This document shows, one piece after another, positions 33,350 to 42,446 of a stretch of 64,000 bases of DNA (position 1 is the stretch's first letter; each line of letters opens with the position of its first letter). Source of the stretch: Selaginella moellendorffii (taxonomy: Eukaryota; Streptophyta; Lycopodiopsida; Selaginellales; Selaginellaceae); the NCBI RefSeq assembly GCF_000143415.4, contig NW_003314314.1:679443-743442 (forward strand). The letters are read 5' to 3'. A program made the translations under genes and the position numbers. The notes beneath the pieces are model-generated. The model saw only the letters and a program-made list of their open reading frames with translations. It did no database searches and was not told the origin of the DNA.

Positions 33350-34017
33350 TCACGTTATTTTGAGGAAGGGAGTCCATCTCCCTTGAATGCTCTTTCTTGT
33401 GGAGATCTCTCTCGTTCTCCTCTTGATCGGTCTCCGCCCAACCAGGTTGCGCAGCCTCTTGGCTTGAACCAGGCAATCCTCGGCGCTTAAGTTCCTGAGA
33501 CCAATCGTCCTCTCCCTTTTGTTCACTGCTCGAAACAGAGAAAACCGAAATGAGAAACGCAGAGATGCAAAGAAAGCAATGTAGGCAAAGATGAAAGAGG
33601 AGATGAGAACACATGAGAAACACAAAGAAAAATATAAGAGAACAGAAAAAGATAAGCCAAAAGAGTGGATGCACGTAAACACAGACAAGCTGAGAACACA
33701 CCCGGAAGAACATGAAGAACACAACAAGAATATAAAAGAGGAGTAAAAACCACTTGTAGAGCTCTAAAACACTCACGAAAGAATGCCTCGAGATAAGGAT
33801 CCTGGTGAGGGCGCCACTTCGCCTCGATTTCGATCTGTGGATTCGCCTTGGCGAAGCGCGGCAGGAGCGTCTCCACGAAATCCCTAGAGAAAACGAATGT
33901 AGGCGCTTGCAACCGCGGTCATCGTCATCGTCAGTACCTCGCGCCTCGCGAGCCGCCGGATCGCTTGCAGTAGTGGACCAGGAGCTTCTTGAGCTGCCAG
34001 ACGCCGCGCAGCGCCAT
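33350..34017 (-). CDS. MRPL43: Mitochondrial large-subunit ribosomal protein mL43
   Basis: Three minus-strand exons: 34017-33938, 33883-33777 and 33525-33350, with GT-AG introns of 54 and 251 bp; total 120 aa. The product starts MALRGVWQLKKLLVHYCKR, then SGGSRGARDFVETLLPRF and NPQIEIEAKWRPHQDPYL, and ends near KSIQGRWTPFLKIT. This is the plant mL43 (L51/S25/CI-B8 thioredoxin-like fold) family, whose Arabidopsis member I recall as 119 aa with the same first dozen residues. It acts in the mitochondrial ribosome large subunit. A telo box (AAACCCTAG on the plus strand, 34030-34038) sits 13 bases upstream of the ATG, usual for plant translation genes. The long last intron is where the fragment at 1920-2120 also matches. 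Confidence 0.9.
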
Positions 34018-34029
34018 TGCCCCTCGCTT

Positions 34030-34038
34030 AAACCCTAG
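34030..34038 (-). promoter_or_regulatory. Telo box of the mL43 gene
   Basis: CTAGGGTTT on the minus strand, 13 bases before the ATG. Telo boxes are common in promoters and leaders of plant ribosomal-protein genes. Confidence 0.6.
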
Positions 34039-34126
34039 AAAATCTTCCAACTAGGGCTTATGCATTCTCTCAATAACTATATGAATGCTTCATGATTTTA
34101 TTGGTGCTTTGAGACTCCTACATTGT

Positions 34127-34552
34127 CTATGGAAAAGACTTTTTCTTGTCTTGATCCATGGACTTCTTGTCCTCCTCCCCCTTGTGATCACCATCCATAG
34201 TTTTATCATCCTGCTCCTTCTCATCTTTGTGTTCGTGATCCATGGATTTCTTGTCATCCTCCTCCTCCTCGTGATCACCATCCATAGACTTGTTCTTGCA
34301 GAAAATATTGATATTAATGTTGATGTTGTTGTTGTTGTTGTTGCTCTTCCTCTTGTGCTTGATTTGGCCATCACCACTTTGCTCCCAATCATCCATCTCT
34401 GAAGGATTCACAAGTGAAGAATTAGACGCTGGCTCCACAGCTGCTGAAACCCCATAGACCTCAACTTCATCTAAACTACTTGAAGAAGAAGAAGAAAATG
34501 CAATCTGGAAAGTAACCACTGCAAACACTACGAACACTAAAGCAGCCTTCAT
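34127..34552 (-). CDS. Small secreted acidic, repeat-containing protein
   Basis: 141 residues from ATG at 34552. The N-terminal signal peptide is MKAALVFVVFAVVTFQIAFS. Next come a Ser run, an acidic spacer, a basic KHKRKS stretch, an Asn/Ile homopolymer-like run, and four imperfect repeats built on KSMDxDHxxxEDK, giving a strongly Asp/Glu/Lys/His-rich tail. There are no conserved domains. A TATA box (TATATATA, 34624-34631 on the minus strand) lies about 75 bases upstream. A His/Asp/Glu-rich secreted protein could bind metal or calcium, but that is only a guess from composition. Single exon; lies between mL43 and expansin on the same strand. Confidence 0.6.
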   Translation of the reverse strand: MKAALVFVVFAVVTFQIAFSSSSSSSLDEVEVYGVSAAVEPASNSSLVNPSEMDDWEQSGDGQIKHKRKSNNNNNNINININIFCKNKSMDGDHEEEEDDKKSMDHEHKDEKEQDDKTMDGDHKGEEDKKSMDQDKKKSFP

Positions 34553-34925
34553 GGTGAGAGTAATCACAGCGAGCTTGATTGAGCCTATTGGATTGGTGAT
34601 TAATTGCTGGAGGCTTGAGACCCTATATATACCTAAACTATGCATGCTAGCAATTGCCAAGTGGTCCTTTTCTCCATGCAATGCATATTATGTTTCTACC
34701 ATGGCAAAACTTTGTCTATAATCTTGCTGTGATGGCCATTGTTTTTTTTTTTTTATCAAATCCAACTGCTATCAACATGGAGTCTCAGTGGCGGGTACCC
34801 CTGAAGCACCGCAGCAAAGCTGAGAGTTTGGAAGACTCTTTCCGCGTGAGAAAAGTTCGAGCAGCGCTCCCACAACTAAGAAAAGTCCTCGCTTATTCTT
34901 CGTTTGTTCTGCAAGGCTCTTCGTT

Positions 34926-35837
34926 TTAGCTGAATTGCCGGCCCGAGTAGGACTGTCCAAACTGCCAGTTGCGAGGAAAAACATCGTACGAGATGAGAGA
35001 TCCTCCCATGCTGGGTGTGAGCAGAAAGGAGAGGGACTGGCCGACTAGAACTCCATGGTATTCCCAATTCGATCCCCAGTTCCTCTTCATTGGGAGCCAG
35101 CCGGTGTTGGAGCCTTTGATCGACACGGCTCTCAAATCCCCCCATCCGGCAACGTTTTTTATGAGAACCAAGTTGAAGTTTGGGTTACCGTTCATGGTGA
35201 AGATGATCCCACCTTGCTTGTAGCACTTGACCCTGATAGACCATCACCACATCATCAATTCCGTCATCAAAATCAAAGTCCTGGAGAAAAAACAAACAGG
35301 GAAAAGGAAGCTTTTGCGTGTACCTTCTGTACTGAACTGGGACGATCCCTCCTTGGTAAATGGCCATTTGCTCCCAGACTGGCTGGGAGAGATCGAAGTG
35401 CTCCCTGGGTGTGTTGCACCAGCCTCCATTGTCGCTTGAGAGGGCGTTGTTCGGGGGGCAAAAGTTCGTGGCGGTGACGGTGACCGACTTTCCGGGACGA
35501 CACCATCTCGAGTTGACGCACTGCATCTGGAAGCAAGCTCCGCAGGTAGCTCCCCCATTGAACAAGGCGGTGCTCAACGCCGCGGTGTTGACTCCATAGC
35601 CAGCACTAAGCACGTTTCCATAGCCGCAAGCACCACCTTCAAGAAACAAAAGACCACTTTTGTCAGCAAAAACTAATCGCAAAAGGAACTTCACTTCGCC
35701 ATACCCATTGTTCCCGAGGCATCGCTGCCCCCGTAGAATGTAGCATGAGCATTGCTCCATTGTTGCGCAGCTGCGAGATTGAGAGCCACGAACAATAGCA
35801 GCGCAGCCGGAAGAAAAACTGCCGAAAAGAAGTCCAT
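34926..35837 (-). CDS. EXPA: Alpha-expansin
   Basis: Exons 35837-35705, 35636-35324 and 35232-34926 (250 aa) with GT-AG introns of 68 and 91 bp. A signal peptide ([20 protein letters not shown]) is followed by the six-stranded double-psi beta-barrel domain: [29 protein letters not shown] and the HFDL motif ([12 protein letters not shown]). The C-terminal CBM63 domain has [29 protein letters not shown] and [16 protein letters not shown]. Expansins loosen cell walls non-enzymatically in the apoplast. The length, the conserved cysteines and the HFDL motif are all as in plant EXPA proteins, so it looks functional. Intron positions agree with the usual EXPA structure. Confidence 0.93.
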
Positions 35838-36669
35838 CTTCCTTCCTTTGCTGCTACTGCTGCCACTGCCTCCGGATAAGAGGATCTCTGAGAGCTGCGA
35901 GCTTCCACCCTCCTTAAATACTCCGATTCTTCCAGAAGCCATTTTCGTGACTTCCATCTCAGCTCTTGGCGCCGCCGCCGCCGCCCCGGCACGTTCCGTA
36001 CTATTTATCTATCTGATATCGTCACAACGACCATCCACCTCCATTACCGGCTTCAACTTCTCAACTTCTCGTGGGATCGTGCGCATCGAGCACGCAAAAT
36101 CTCCTTTTTTCTTCGTCCATTTTTCCCATCCCCTGGAGCTCTGACTGTGAGATGATTTCCCAGCTCTTCGAGTCTTGCGACTGGAGAGAAAACTAATATC
36201 CACTTGCCACATGAGTGCAGTTGACGCGCGAGCTGCGACTGTGACATGTTTTGCACCTCCTCTTTGCTGTCGTAATTAAATCCCAGATAACTTGTCGTGC
36301 ACAGGCCTCAGCCCCCACCACTCGGTACGTACTCGATTGTCTCTTTGGATACGAATCGGTGCTCACCGCTTAAAGAAAGCGAATTCCCCGACTTAAGAAA
36401 ATCGCCACCTCGAGACTTTTACGCACGATCCCAAAGACCAATCATAAGTCCTCACTCATTGAAGCCTGCAGCAGCCTGGAAGCACCTCCTGGATTCTCTT
36501 CCAACTTGAAGCGAATCCCCTGTGAAAAGGATGGCGAATCTCCTCAAGCTCTACAGACCAGATCCGTAAAACTTTCTGACTGGAGATGAAAGCTGTTCCC
36601 TGGACTTTTGCTGCCTGTCGAGTGACGCTCAAACCACCTAGTAAACTGAACTGAAACTTGCATGCCAAA
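35838..36669. other. No gene seen
   Basis: About 830 bp between the expansin start and the SOF1 stop. It should hold the expansin promoter and the SOF1 3' UTR. Only short frames; a (GCC)n run lies near 35972-35983. Confidence 0.5.
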
Positions 36670-38025
36670 CTACTCCAGCTCCGCTACGATCCTCTTCTTT
36701 CTCGCTGCCTCACGAGGCATACTCCCGGGAGCACTGTGTGCTCTCTTCCTGCTCTCCTTCTTTCTGGCCGCCTCGGTCATTTCCTGCCTCAACTTCTTCG
36801 CCTTAAAAACCGCCTTAGGAAGCTGCCTGTGCCTGTCAATCCTCTTGACTTCGTCCAAATGTTTGTACCGCTGCTTCACGGCGTCAAGGTATTCGTGCTT
36901 GGCCCTTTCTCTCGGAAGTAGCACGCCGAGCTGCTCCGATGCTTTGGCCTTCCACAGACGGATGTTGGTGTCATCGCTGCCGGACATCACGTACGTCGCG
37001 TCCCCACTGAACCTGACGCTGAAAACACGTTGCATGCGCTTCGTGTGGTAAATCTCCCTGCTGTGGCCACCATTGTAGGAGAAAATCCTCACCGTCCTGT
37101 CGTAAGACCCCGTCACAAACTCCCTCCCAGTCGGGGAGAAATCCACGTCCATCACCGCCGAGACGTGATCCTTGTGGATACACTTCGCAAACTTGAGCTT
37201 CCTCATGTCGTAAGTGTAGCAGTTGCAGTCCTCGTTGGCGGCCGTGAAGTTGAAAGGCTCGCGAGGATTCCAAGCAACCGCGTTCGTTCTAGTCTGCATG
37301 ACAAGCTTCCGCAGTGGAGTGTTCATCCTCAAGTCGTAGAGGCAGATGCTTCGATCACTCCCCGTGGTGACGAACACGTCCGGCTCGGCCGGATCAAACT
37401 TCACCGATACCACTGTCTCGGATCCCCAGGAAAAGCTCGTCATTGCTTCGGACCTGTTATAGTCCCACACCGAAACGTTGGCTCCAGCAGTAGCAAAGAC
37501 TTTCTTCTCCCACTGGTGATCCACTGCTCGGAAAGAGTTCTTGTCCTGGAAAACCATCACAGGTTCGCAGTGCTTCACGCCACCCGAGACCTCTCCAATC
37601 TCCGCCGCTGGAAGCTCCCAGAGCCGAGCAGTGCAATCGTCTCCACAGGTAACCAGGAAATCTCCATCGCTGGAAATGGAGACCCCTCTCACGGCCCCAT
37701 TGTGGCCTGGAAACTCTGCCACGGTCTTGCGATAGGCGAGATCCCAGAGGCGGACATCTCCATCCATGGCGCCCGAGACGAGGCAATTGAGGCGGCTGGG
37801 ATTCTTGGCCATGCACGAGACGCCGTCCCTGTGATCCGAGAGCGCGCCGATGAAGGGCTTGGCGAAGATCTTGTCGAGCTTGACGGCATTGAGCGCGCGC
37901 GTGTACTCCTGGGCGCGCTCCATCGGGTGGAGGCGGGGATCGAGGTTGCGGAATACCTTGGTGACATCCTGGGATCGCTCGCGAGTGAACGCCTCCTCCG
38001 ATCGAGAGATCACTCTCACCTTCAT
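36670..38025 (-). CDS. SOF1: SOF1/DCAF13, WD40 ribosome-biogenesis factor
   Basis: An intronless 451-aa frame from ATG at 38025 to 36670. It opens MKVRVISRSEEAFTRERSQD, the conserved DCAF13/Sof1 start, and DPRLHPMERAQEYTRALNAV. Seven WD repeats follow (for example GAMDGDVRLWDL, GDDCTARLWEL, GSDRSICLYDLR, GSYDRTVRIFSY, SGSDDTNIRLWKA). The basic Sof1-like C-terminus has LLPRERAKHEYLDAVKQRY, HRQLPKAVFKAKKL and ends KKRIVAELE. Sof1 is part of the U3 snoRNP small-subunit processome in the nucleolus and, as DCAF13, a substrate receptor of CUL4-DDB1. Full length matches the family (about 445-460 aa). Lack of introns is normal for some plant copies. It shares a 138-bp divergent promoter with the PPR gene. 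Confidence 0.95.
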   Translation of the reverse strand: MKVRVISRSEEAFTRERSQDVTKVFRNLDPRLHPMERAQEYTRALNAVKLDKIFAKPFIGALSDHRDGVSCMAKNPSRLNCLVSGAMDGDVRLWDLAYRKTVAEFPGHNGAVRGVSISSDGDFLVTCGDDCTARLWELPAAEIGEVSGGVKHCEPVMVFQDKNSFRAVDHQWEKKVFATAGANVSVWDYNRSEAMTSFSWGSETVVSVKFDPAEPDVFVTTGSDRSICLYDLRMNTPLRKLVMQTRTNAVAWNPREPFNFTAANEDCNCYTYDMRKLKFAKCIHKDHVSAVMDVDFSPTGREFVTGSYDRTVRIFSYNGGHSREIYHTKRMQRVFSVRFSGDATYVMSGSDDTNIRLWKAKASEQLGVLLPRERAKHEYLDAVKQRYKHLDEVKRIDRHRQLPKAVFKAKKLRQEMTEAARKKESRKRAHSAPGSMPREAARKKRIVAELE

Positions 38026-38163
38026 CGTCGCCCAAACCCTGGAAAAACCCTAAGGCGCTAGACCTAAAAGGAATATTTCTTTTGCCCCCTTTCTCCCTTT
38101 CAAAGTTTAGGGCTCTTGTTCCTTTTTACCCCTTTTCAAACTTTTAGGGTTCTTGGGTATTCT
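38026..38163. promoter_or_regulatory. Compact bidirectional promoter, SOF1/PPR
   Basis: 138 bp between two divergent start codons. It contains telo-box-like motifs facing both ways: AAACCCTGGAAAAACCCTAA on the SOF1 side (38034-38053) and TTTTAGGGTTCTTGG close to the PPR start. A T/C-rich tract lies between. Confidence 0.6.
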
Positions 38164-39852
38164 ATGATCGAGGGGAGAAATCAAACACTCCGGGCGATTC
38201 AATCGTGCACCAAGCTCTCCGCGGCGTCGACGCTCCACTCCCGCATTCGCGACCTCGTCCGCGACGACGATGTCTTCCTTCTCAACAAGCTGATCGAGAT
38301 GTATGGGCGATGCGGCAGCTCCAGCGACGCGCGCCGGGTCTTCGACGCCCTCCACGGCTCCAGAAATCTCGATCTCTTCTCATGGAATCTCATGATTGTG
38401 GCCTACATCCGCAATGGCGGGATCAATCGAGCGAGGGAGCTCTGGGACGCAATGCCGGTGAGGAGCTCGGTGGCTTGCACGGTGATGATCGTTTCGTATG
38501 GGCAGAGTGGAGATCTTCACAAGGCGGAGGAGATTTTCACTCTCGCGATCGAGAAGGATGTTCTTTGCTGGACCGCGATGCTGGAAGCATATGCCCAGAA
38601 TGGGCATCTGGAGGAATCGACAAGGGTGTTTGATTCTATGCCTTTTTGGGACACTGTTTCGTGCACCGCTATTCTGGTTGCATACTCGGAGCTTGCTAGT
38701 CTTGGAGAATCGAAAAGGATATTTTCTATGATCAAAGAGAAGAACGTTGTCTCGTGGACAGCGATGATCACAGCATTTGCCCGGAATGGGGAGTTTGCGT
38801 CATCAAAAGAGGTATTTGATCGAATGCCTTTGCACAACTTGGTTTCTTGGAACTCACTCTTGACTTCTTTTGCACAAAACAGGAACTGCGAGGAGGTGGA
38901 AAACTTCTTCTCTTCGATTCCCGAGTGGGACATGGTGTCTTGGAACGTCCTCGCTGCTGCGTTTGCGAAGGAAGGGCGATTGGACGAAGCTATGGAGGTT
39001 TTCCATCGCATGCCCGAGCAGGACTTGGCTTCCTGGAGCTTGATGATCACTTGCAGCATCGAAAAGGGCCGGTTTGATCAAGCGAGAGCGCTCTACTGGT
39101 CGATGCCCGAGCAAGATCTGGTGCTCGTCACCACGCTCATCAGTGCTTTCTCTCAGCAAGGCCACCTCGAGGAAGCAAAGTTTATGTTTGATACGCTTCC
39201 ACAGAAGAACCTCGTGGCCTGGAACTCCATCCTGGGAGCTTACGTTCGTCACGGCCTGGTGGAAGAATCAAAGGAGCTCTTTGATGCCATGCCGGAGCGA
39301 GACTCCTTCTCCTGGACTTCGATCCTCGCGGCTTACTTCCAAGCAGGAGATCTCGTCACTGCCAGAAGAATGTTCGAGGCAATGCTGGATCGAAACTCGG
39401 TGTCCTGGACGGCGATGCTTGCGGCCTACGCTCAAAACGGACTTCCCGACGAGGCATTCGAGATATTCCACTCGATGAAGCTCGCTCACGCCTTGGACGA
39501 TGTTTGTTTCGTCTCGGTGCTCGTTGCGAGCAGCCACGCAGGGAAAGTCTACGATGCGAGGCAGTGGTTTCTCTCGATGATCATGGACTATGGGATCGAG
39601 CCTTCCAAGCACCATTTTTCGTGCATGGTGGACATACTTGCTCGAGCCGGGCACTTGGTGGAGGCGACAGAGCTCATCGCGGACATGCCGTTTGTGCCGG
39701 ATGGTGTCGAGTGGAAGTCCTTGCTGGGAGCTTGTAGAGGCCGGAACGATGTCAGGCACGGGAAGAAAGCCGTGACGAGCGTTTTGAGTTCCGGAGACAT
39801 GGGAGACTCGGCTGTGTACGTGCTTCTGTCAAACATGCAAGCTTTCGCGTGA
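38164..39852 (+). CDS. Pentatricopeptide repeat protein, PLS class with partial E domain
   Basis: 562 aa, intronless, ATG at 38164 (MIEGRNQTLRAIQSCTKLSA). Around 14 PPR motifs follow one another, of the kind SWTAMITAFARNGEFASSKE and VFDRMPLHNLVSWNSLLTSF, alternating P, L and S lengths. The C-terminus has the E-domain start (GVEWKSLLGACRGRNDVRHG) and stops at YVLLSNMQAFA, where most relatives continue through the rest of E, E+ and DYW. Such proteins bind single-stranded RNA in chloroplasts or mitochondria, mostly for C-to-U editing; lacking DYW it would need a partner deaminase. No clear transit peptide is visible at the N-terminus, so targeting is uncertain. Lycophytes of the Selaginella type have hundreds of such genes. 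Confidence 0.92.
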   Translation: MIEGRNQTLRAIQSCTKLSAASTLHSRIRDLVRDDDVFLLNKLIEMYGRCGSSSDARRVFDALHGSRNLDLFSWNLMIVAYIRNGGINRARELWDAMPVRSSVACTVMIVSYGQSGDLHKAEEIFTLAIEKDVLCWTAMLEAYAQNGHLEESTRVFDSMPFWDTVSCTAILVAYSELASLGESKRIFSMIKEKNVVSWTAMITAFARNGEFASSKEVFDRMPLHNLVSWNSLLTSFAQNRNCEEVENFFSSIPEWDMVSWNVLAAAFAKEGRLDEAMEVFHRMPEQDLASWSLMITCSIEKGRFDQARALYWSMPEQDLVLVTTLISAFSQQGHLEEAKFMFDTLPQKNLVAWNSILGAYVRHGLVEESKELFDAMPERDSFSWTSILAAYFQAGDLVTARRMFEAMLDRNSVSWTAMLAAYAQNGLPDEAFEIFHSMKLAHALDDVCFVSVLVASSHAGKVYDARQWFLSMIMDYGIEPSKHHFSCMVDILARAGHLVEATELIADMPFVPDGVEWKSLLGACRGRNDVRHGKKAVTSVLSSGDMGDSAVYVLLSNMQAFA

Positions 39853-41594
39853 TTGAGAACGATTAATATCGACTCAGAGGTAAGGTTTGGATTTTGTTTT
39901 GTTGAAAATCGTTTTGACCGTAATGTTGAGCAGCAGCAAGATGGAAGACACTCTGCAAAAGACAAAACTACACGAGTTAGAGGTAACCTTTCTTTCCTAG
40001 AGAGAAGCGAGTAACACGATTGAGAGCAGTGTAAGGCGGAGCCAAAGCCGCAATCGCGGCTATGTCCAAGCAAGCAAGAATCCGGTAGTGGCACCTCTGA
40101 GGCCACCAGAACTCGTCCACACTAGGCGATCCTCCACTTCGAGCTGCAAGCTCAGAAGGTTTGGATGTGGCAAACAAGGTGGTGGAATTTTGTTTTATCC
40201 AAAGACGCATTGCGGTTTGAGATACACTGGGAATTGGAATCGCTTATGGTTTTCCAATTTAGGTAGCTTCTTATCCCCTCTTCTCACACTGCAAGTGTGG
40301 ATAAAAAGAGGCAGTATGGTCCTTTGACCTATAGAGCATTCGTTTGGTTTTGAGAGGTGGGTGCTCAATGTCTACGTTATGTGCCTTATGTGCCATAACC
40401 ACTCTTTTAGTTGGCAGTGATTAAGTTCTTTTACCCTCCATAAACCAACAACTCATGGATGATGGAGAAAGTTGTTAACATTTGCAAGGAGTTAAACTGT
40501 TCTTTTGCCGGGTTGTAAGTTTAACAATTTAGAAAGTATGAAGATTCTATGTAACCAAACTCTTTCCATGACAAGGTGAATTGTTTTTTTTTTTTTTAGC
40601 ATTATGTTCATTTTAAATTCAATTATTTTTTTAGGCTCTTACACTCAAAATATAGAGTAACATCTTGTCTCCAAAGGCTATGTAGAAGCAATCATGAAAA
40701 ACACTACTGATGGCAAGGCAAAATGAAAAATTAGTGATTTAGATGTTTTCAATCTTGCTACTATTAATGCATGACAGCCAAATATTGCTAAATTCTTTCT
40801 AACAATAGATGATTGATTGGTTCTTCAAAACATTTTAAAAAGAATATAGTAAGACAGAATGCATTCTTAATGTTGTGATATAAATAGTTTTTATGTGTGT
40901 ATTTCTAGGGATTGAAATAATGTCATGATTATGTTGGGGATATCATTTTCTAACATATAAGTATCACAAAATGCTTGTGAGCTTAAAGCCATTTCTACAA
41001 GATAAGTTAGAAGTGAATTAGTTTGCTAAGTTGGAAACTTAACAAATTGTGATCTATCTTGGGAAGGAAGTTAAGATTAAAAGTATTTTTTATCATAAAT
41101 CATGCATTTGAGTTAACCATGAAGGCTTTGCAAATCTAATATACTTGAAGTGTGCTTCAATTCCTATGGAAAATGATTTTATAATATAAGTTACTTACTA
41201 AGTGAAGTTTGATAATAAAGGTGGTGTTATTAGAAGTTTAAGAGTGCTTGCATCTACTAGTCATCAACTGAATATTTGTAGCATATGTGATTATAAGATG
41301 AAATTTGTATATACTGTCACTTGGAACCTTAGGGGATAAATAAAGATAAAATAATTATTAAGGGTTTTCTCATTAAGCAATTACCTTTTTTTCAATTGGT
41401 TTAAAGGGAGAAATATAAAGCATGTTACATACGGTATAGGAGTAAATGGCATGAGTTCAATTCTCATGGCTATTTAAAAAATAAATCTAGTCAATAGTCA
41501 ATAAGGATATAAGTGTAGCATATATGTGGATGAAGGTATAAATGAGGATATAATAGCCATTAAGAAGTCTTTCATCAAGAAATTGCCCCTTTTC
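39853..41594. other. No confident gene; AT-rich with one unassigned frame
   Basis: A minus-strand frame (40210-39977, about 75 codons, containing WWPQRCHYRILACLDIAAIA) has coding-like composition but no recognised family; it may be an exon of an unknown gene or the 3' UTR of the PPR. The rest is AT-rich and may be decayed retroelement. Confidence 0.35.
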
Positions 41595-41815
41595 TAGTTG
41601 GCTTAAGAAAAAAAAGATAGGGTGCACTATAATACTTTATCATTGTTTATTTTCTAGTTGATTTAAGGGGAGAGAGACAGAGTGCGTTACAATACTTATT
41701 ATTGTTTCTTTTCTAGTTGATTTAAGGGGAGAGAGATAGAGTGCACTACAATACTTTATTATTGAATTACCCACTTTCCAATTGGTTTAAAGGGAGAGAA
41801 ATAGGGTGCATTATA
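41595..41815 (+). repeat. Minisatellite, unit about 60-65 bp, four copies
   Basis: Each unit carries TTTAAGGGGAGAGAGA(T/C)A followed by GAGTGCACTACAATACTTTA and a TTGTTTCTTTTCTAGTTG block. Four imperfect units; a related GGTTTAAAGGGAGAAATA block occurs alone near 41398. Confidence 0.75.
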
Positions 41816-42191
41816 AAAAAAACAACAAAAACACTAAAAGTTATGAATATAATAAGTGACGAAGTAGATGTTTTAGAAGAGGTGGAAAGTAATATTATTT
41901 CTAATGATGAAAAACTAATAGCATCATTGGAACTATAACATATTTTTGATAGTATGGTTGATAAAGAAAAAACATTGCCTCAACCTTAAATGCCATAGTA
42001 AAAAAACATTCAAGCCATTTATGGAAGTTGATTCCAAAAAAATTGTTAAAAACACTCTTGTTATGCATTTGAATAAGAATTCCTTTTTTATTCAAAAATA
42101 GATTGGCATAATGAGTTTATGATACATAATCACAATTGCAAACTAAAACAATAGTAAGTCTTGGATATGGAGTTCTTTAAAACAACATGGT

Positions 42192-42199
42192 ATATTGGC
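42192..42199. other. 8-bp target duplication ATATTGGC (partner 44729-44736)
   Basis: ATATTGGC borders the hAT element on both sides exactly; 8 bp is the hAT hallmark. Confidence 0.9.
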
Positions 42200-42446
42200 C
42201 ATAGTTACGAACACGAACACGGAACACGAACACGAGCCTCAGATTTCAGGAACCCGAACACGGAACACGATCACGGCCCACGATGGCTCACGAATATTCT
42301 ACTGAATATTCTAAGAATATGTTATTTAAAAATTATATTCTATTTCTTATTATATTATTATAGGAATATGCTATATTTTATTATATTATTCTTAATATTT
42401 TTATTTGCACATAAACTACTTCACACTTTTAAACTACTCAAATATC

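Noticed and set aside
33333-33776. Minus-strand frame of 147 codons with hydrophobic start across the mL43 last intron
   Set aside because: It is intron sequence read through; the spliced mL43 frame explains the conserved part.
37030-38061. Plus-strand frame of 343 codons opposite SOF1
   Set aside because: Shadow of the well-supported SOF1 gene on the other strand; no homology of its own.
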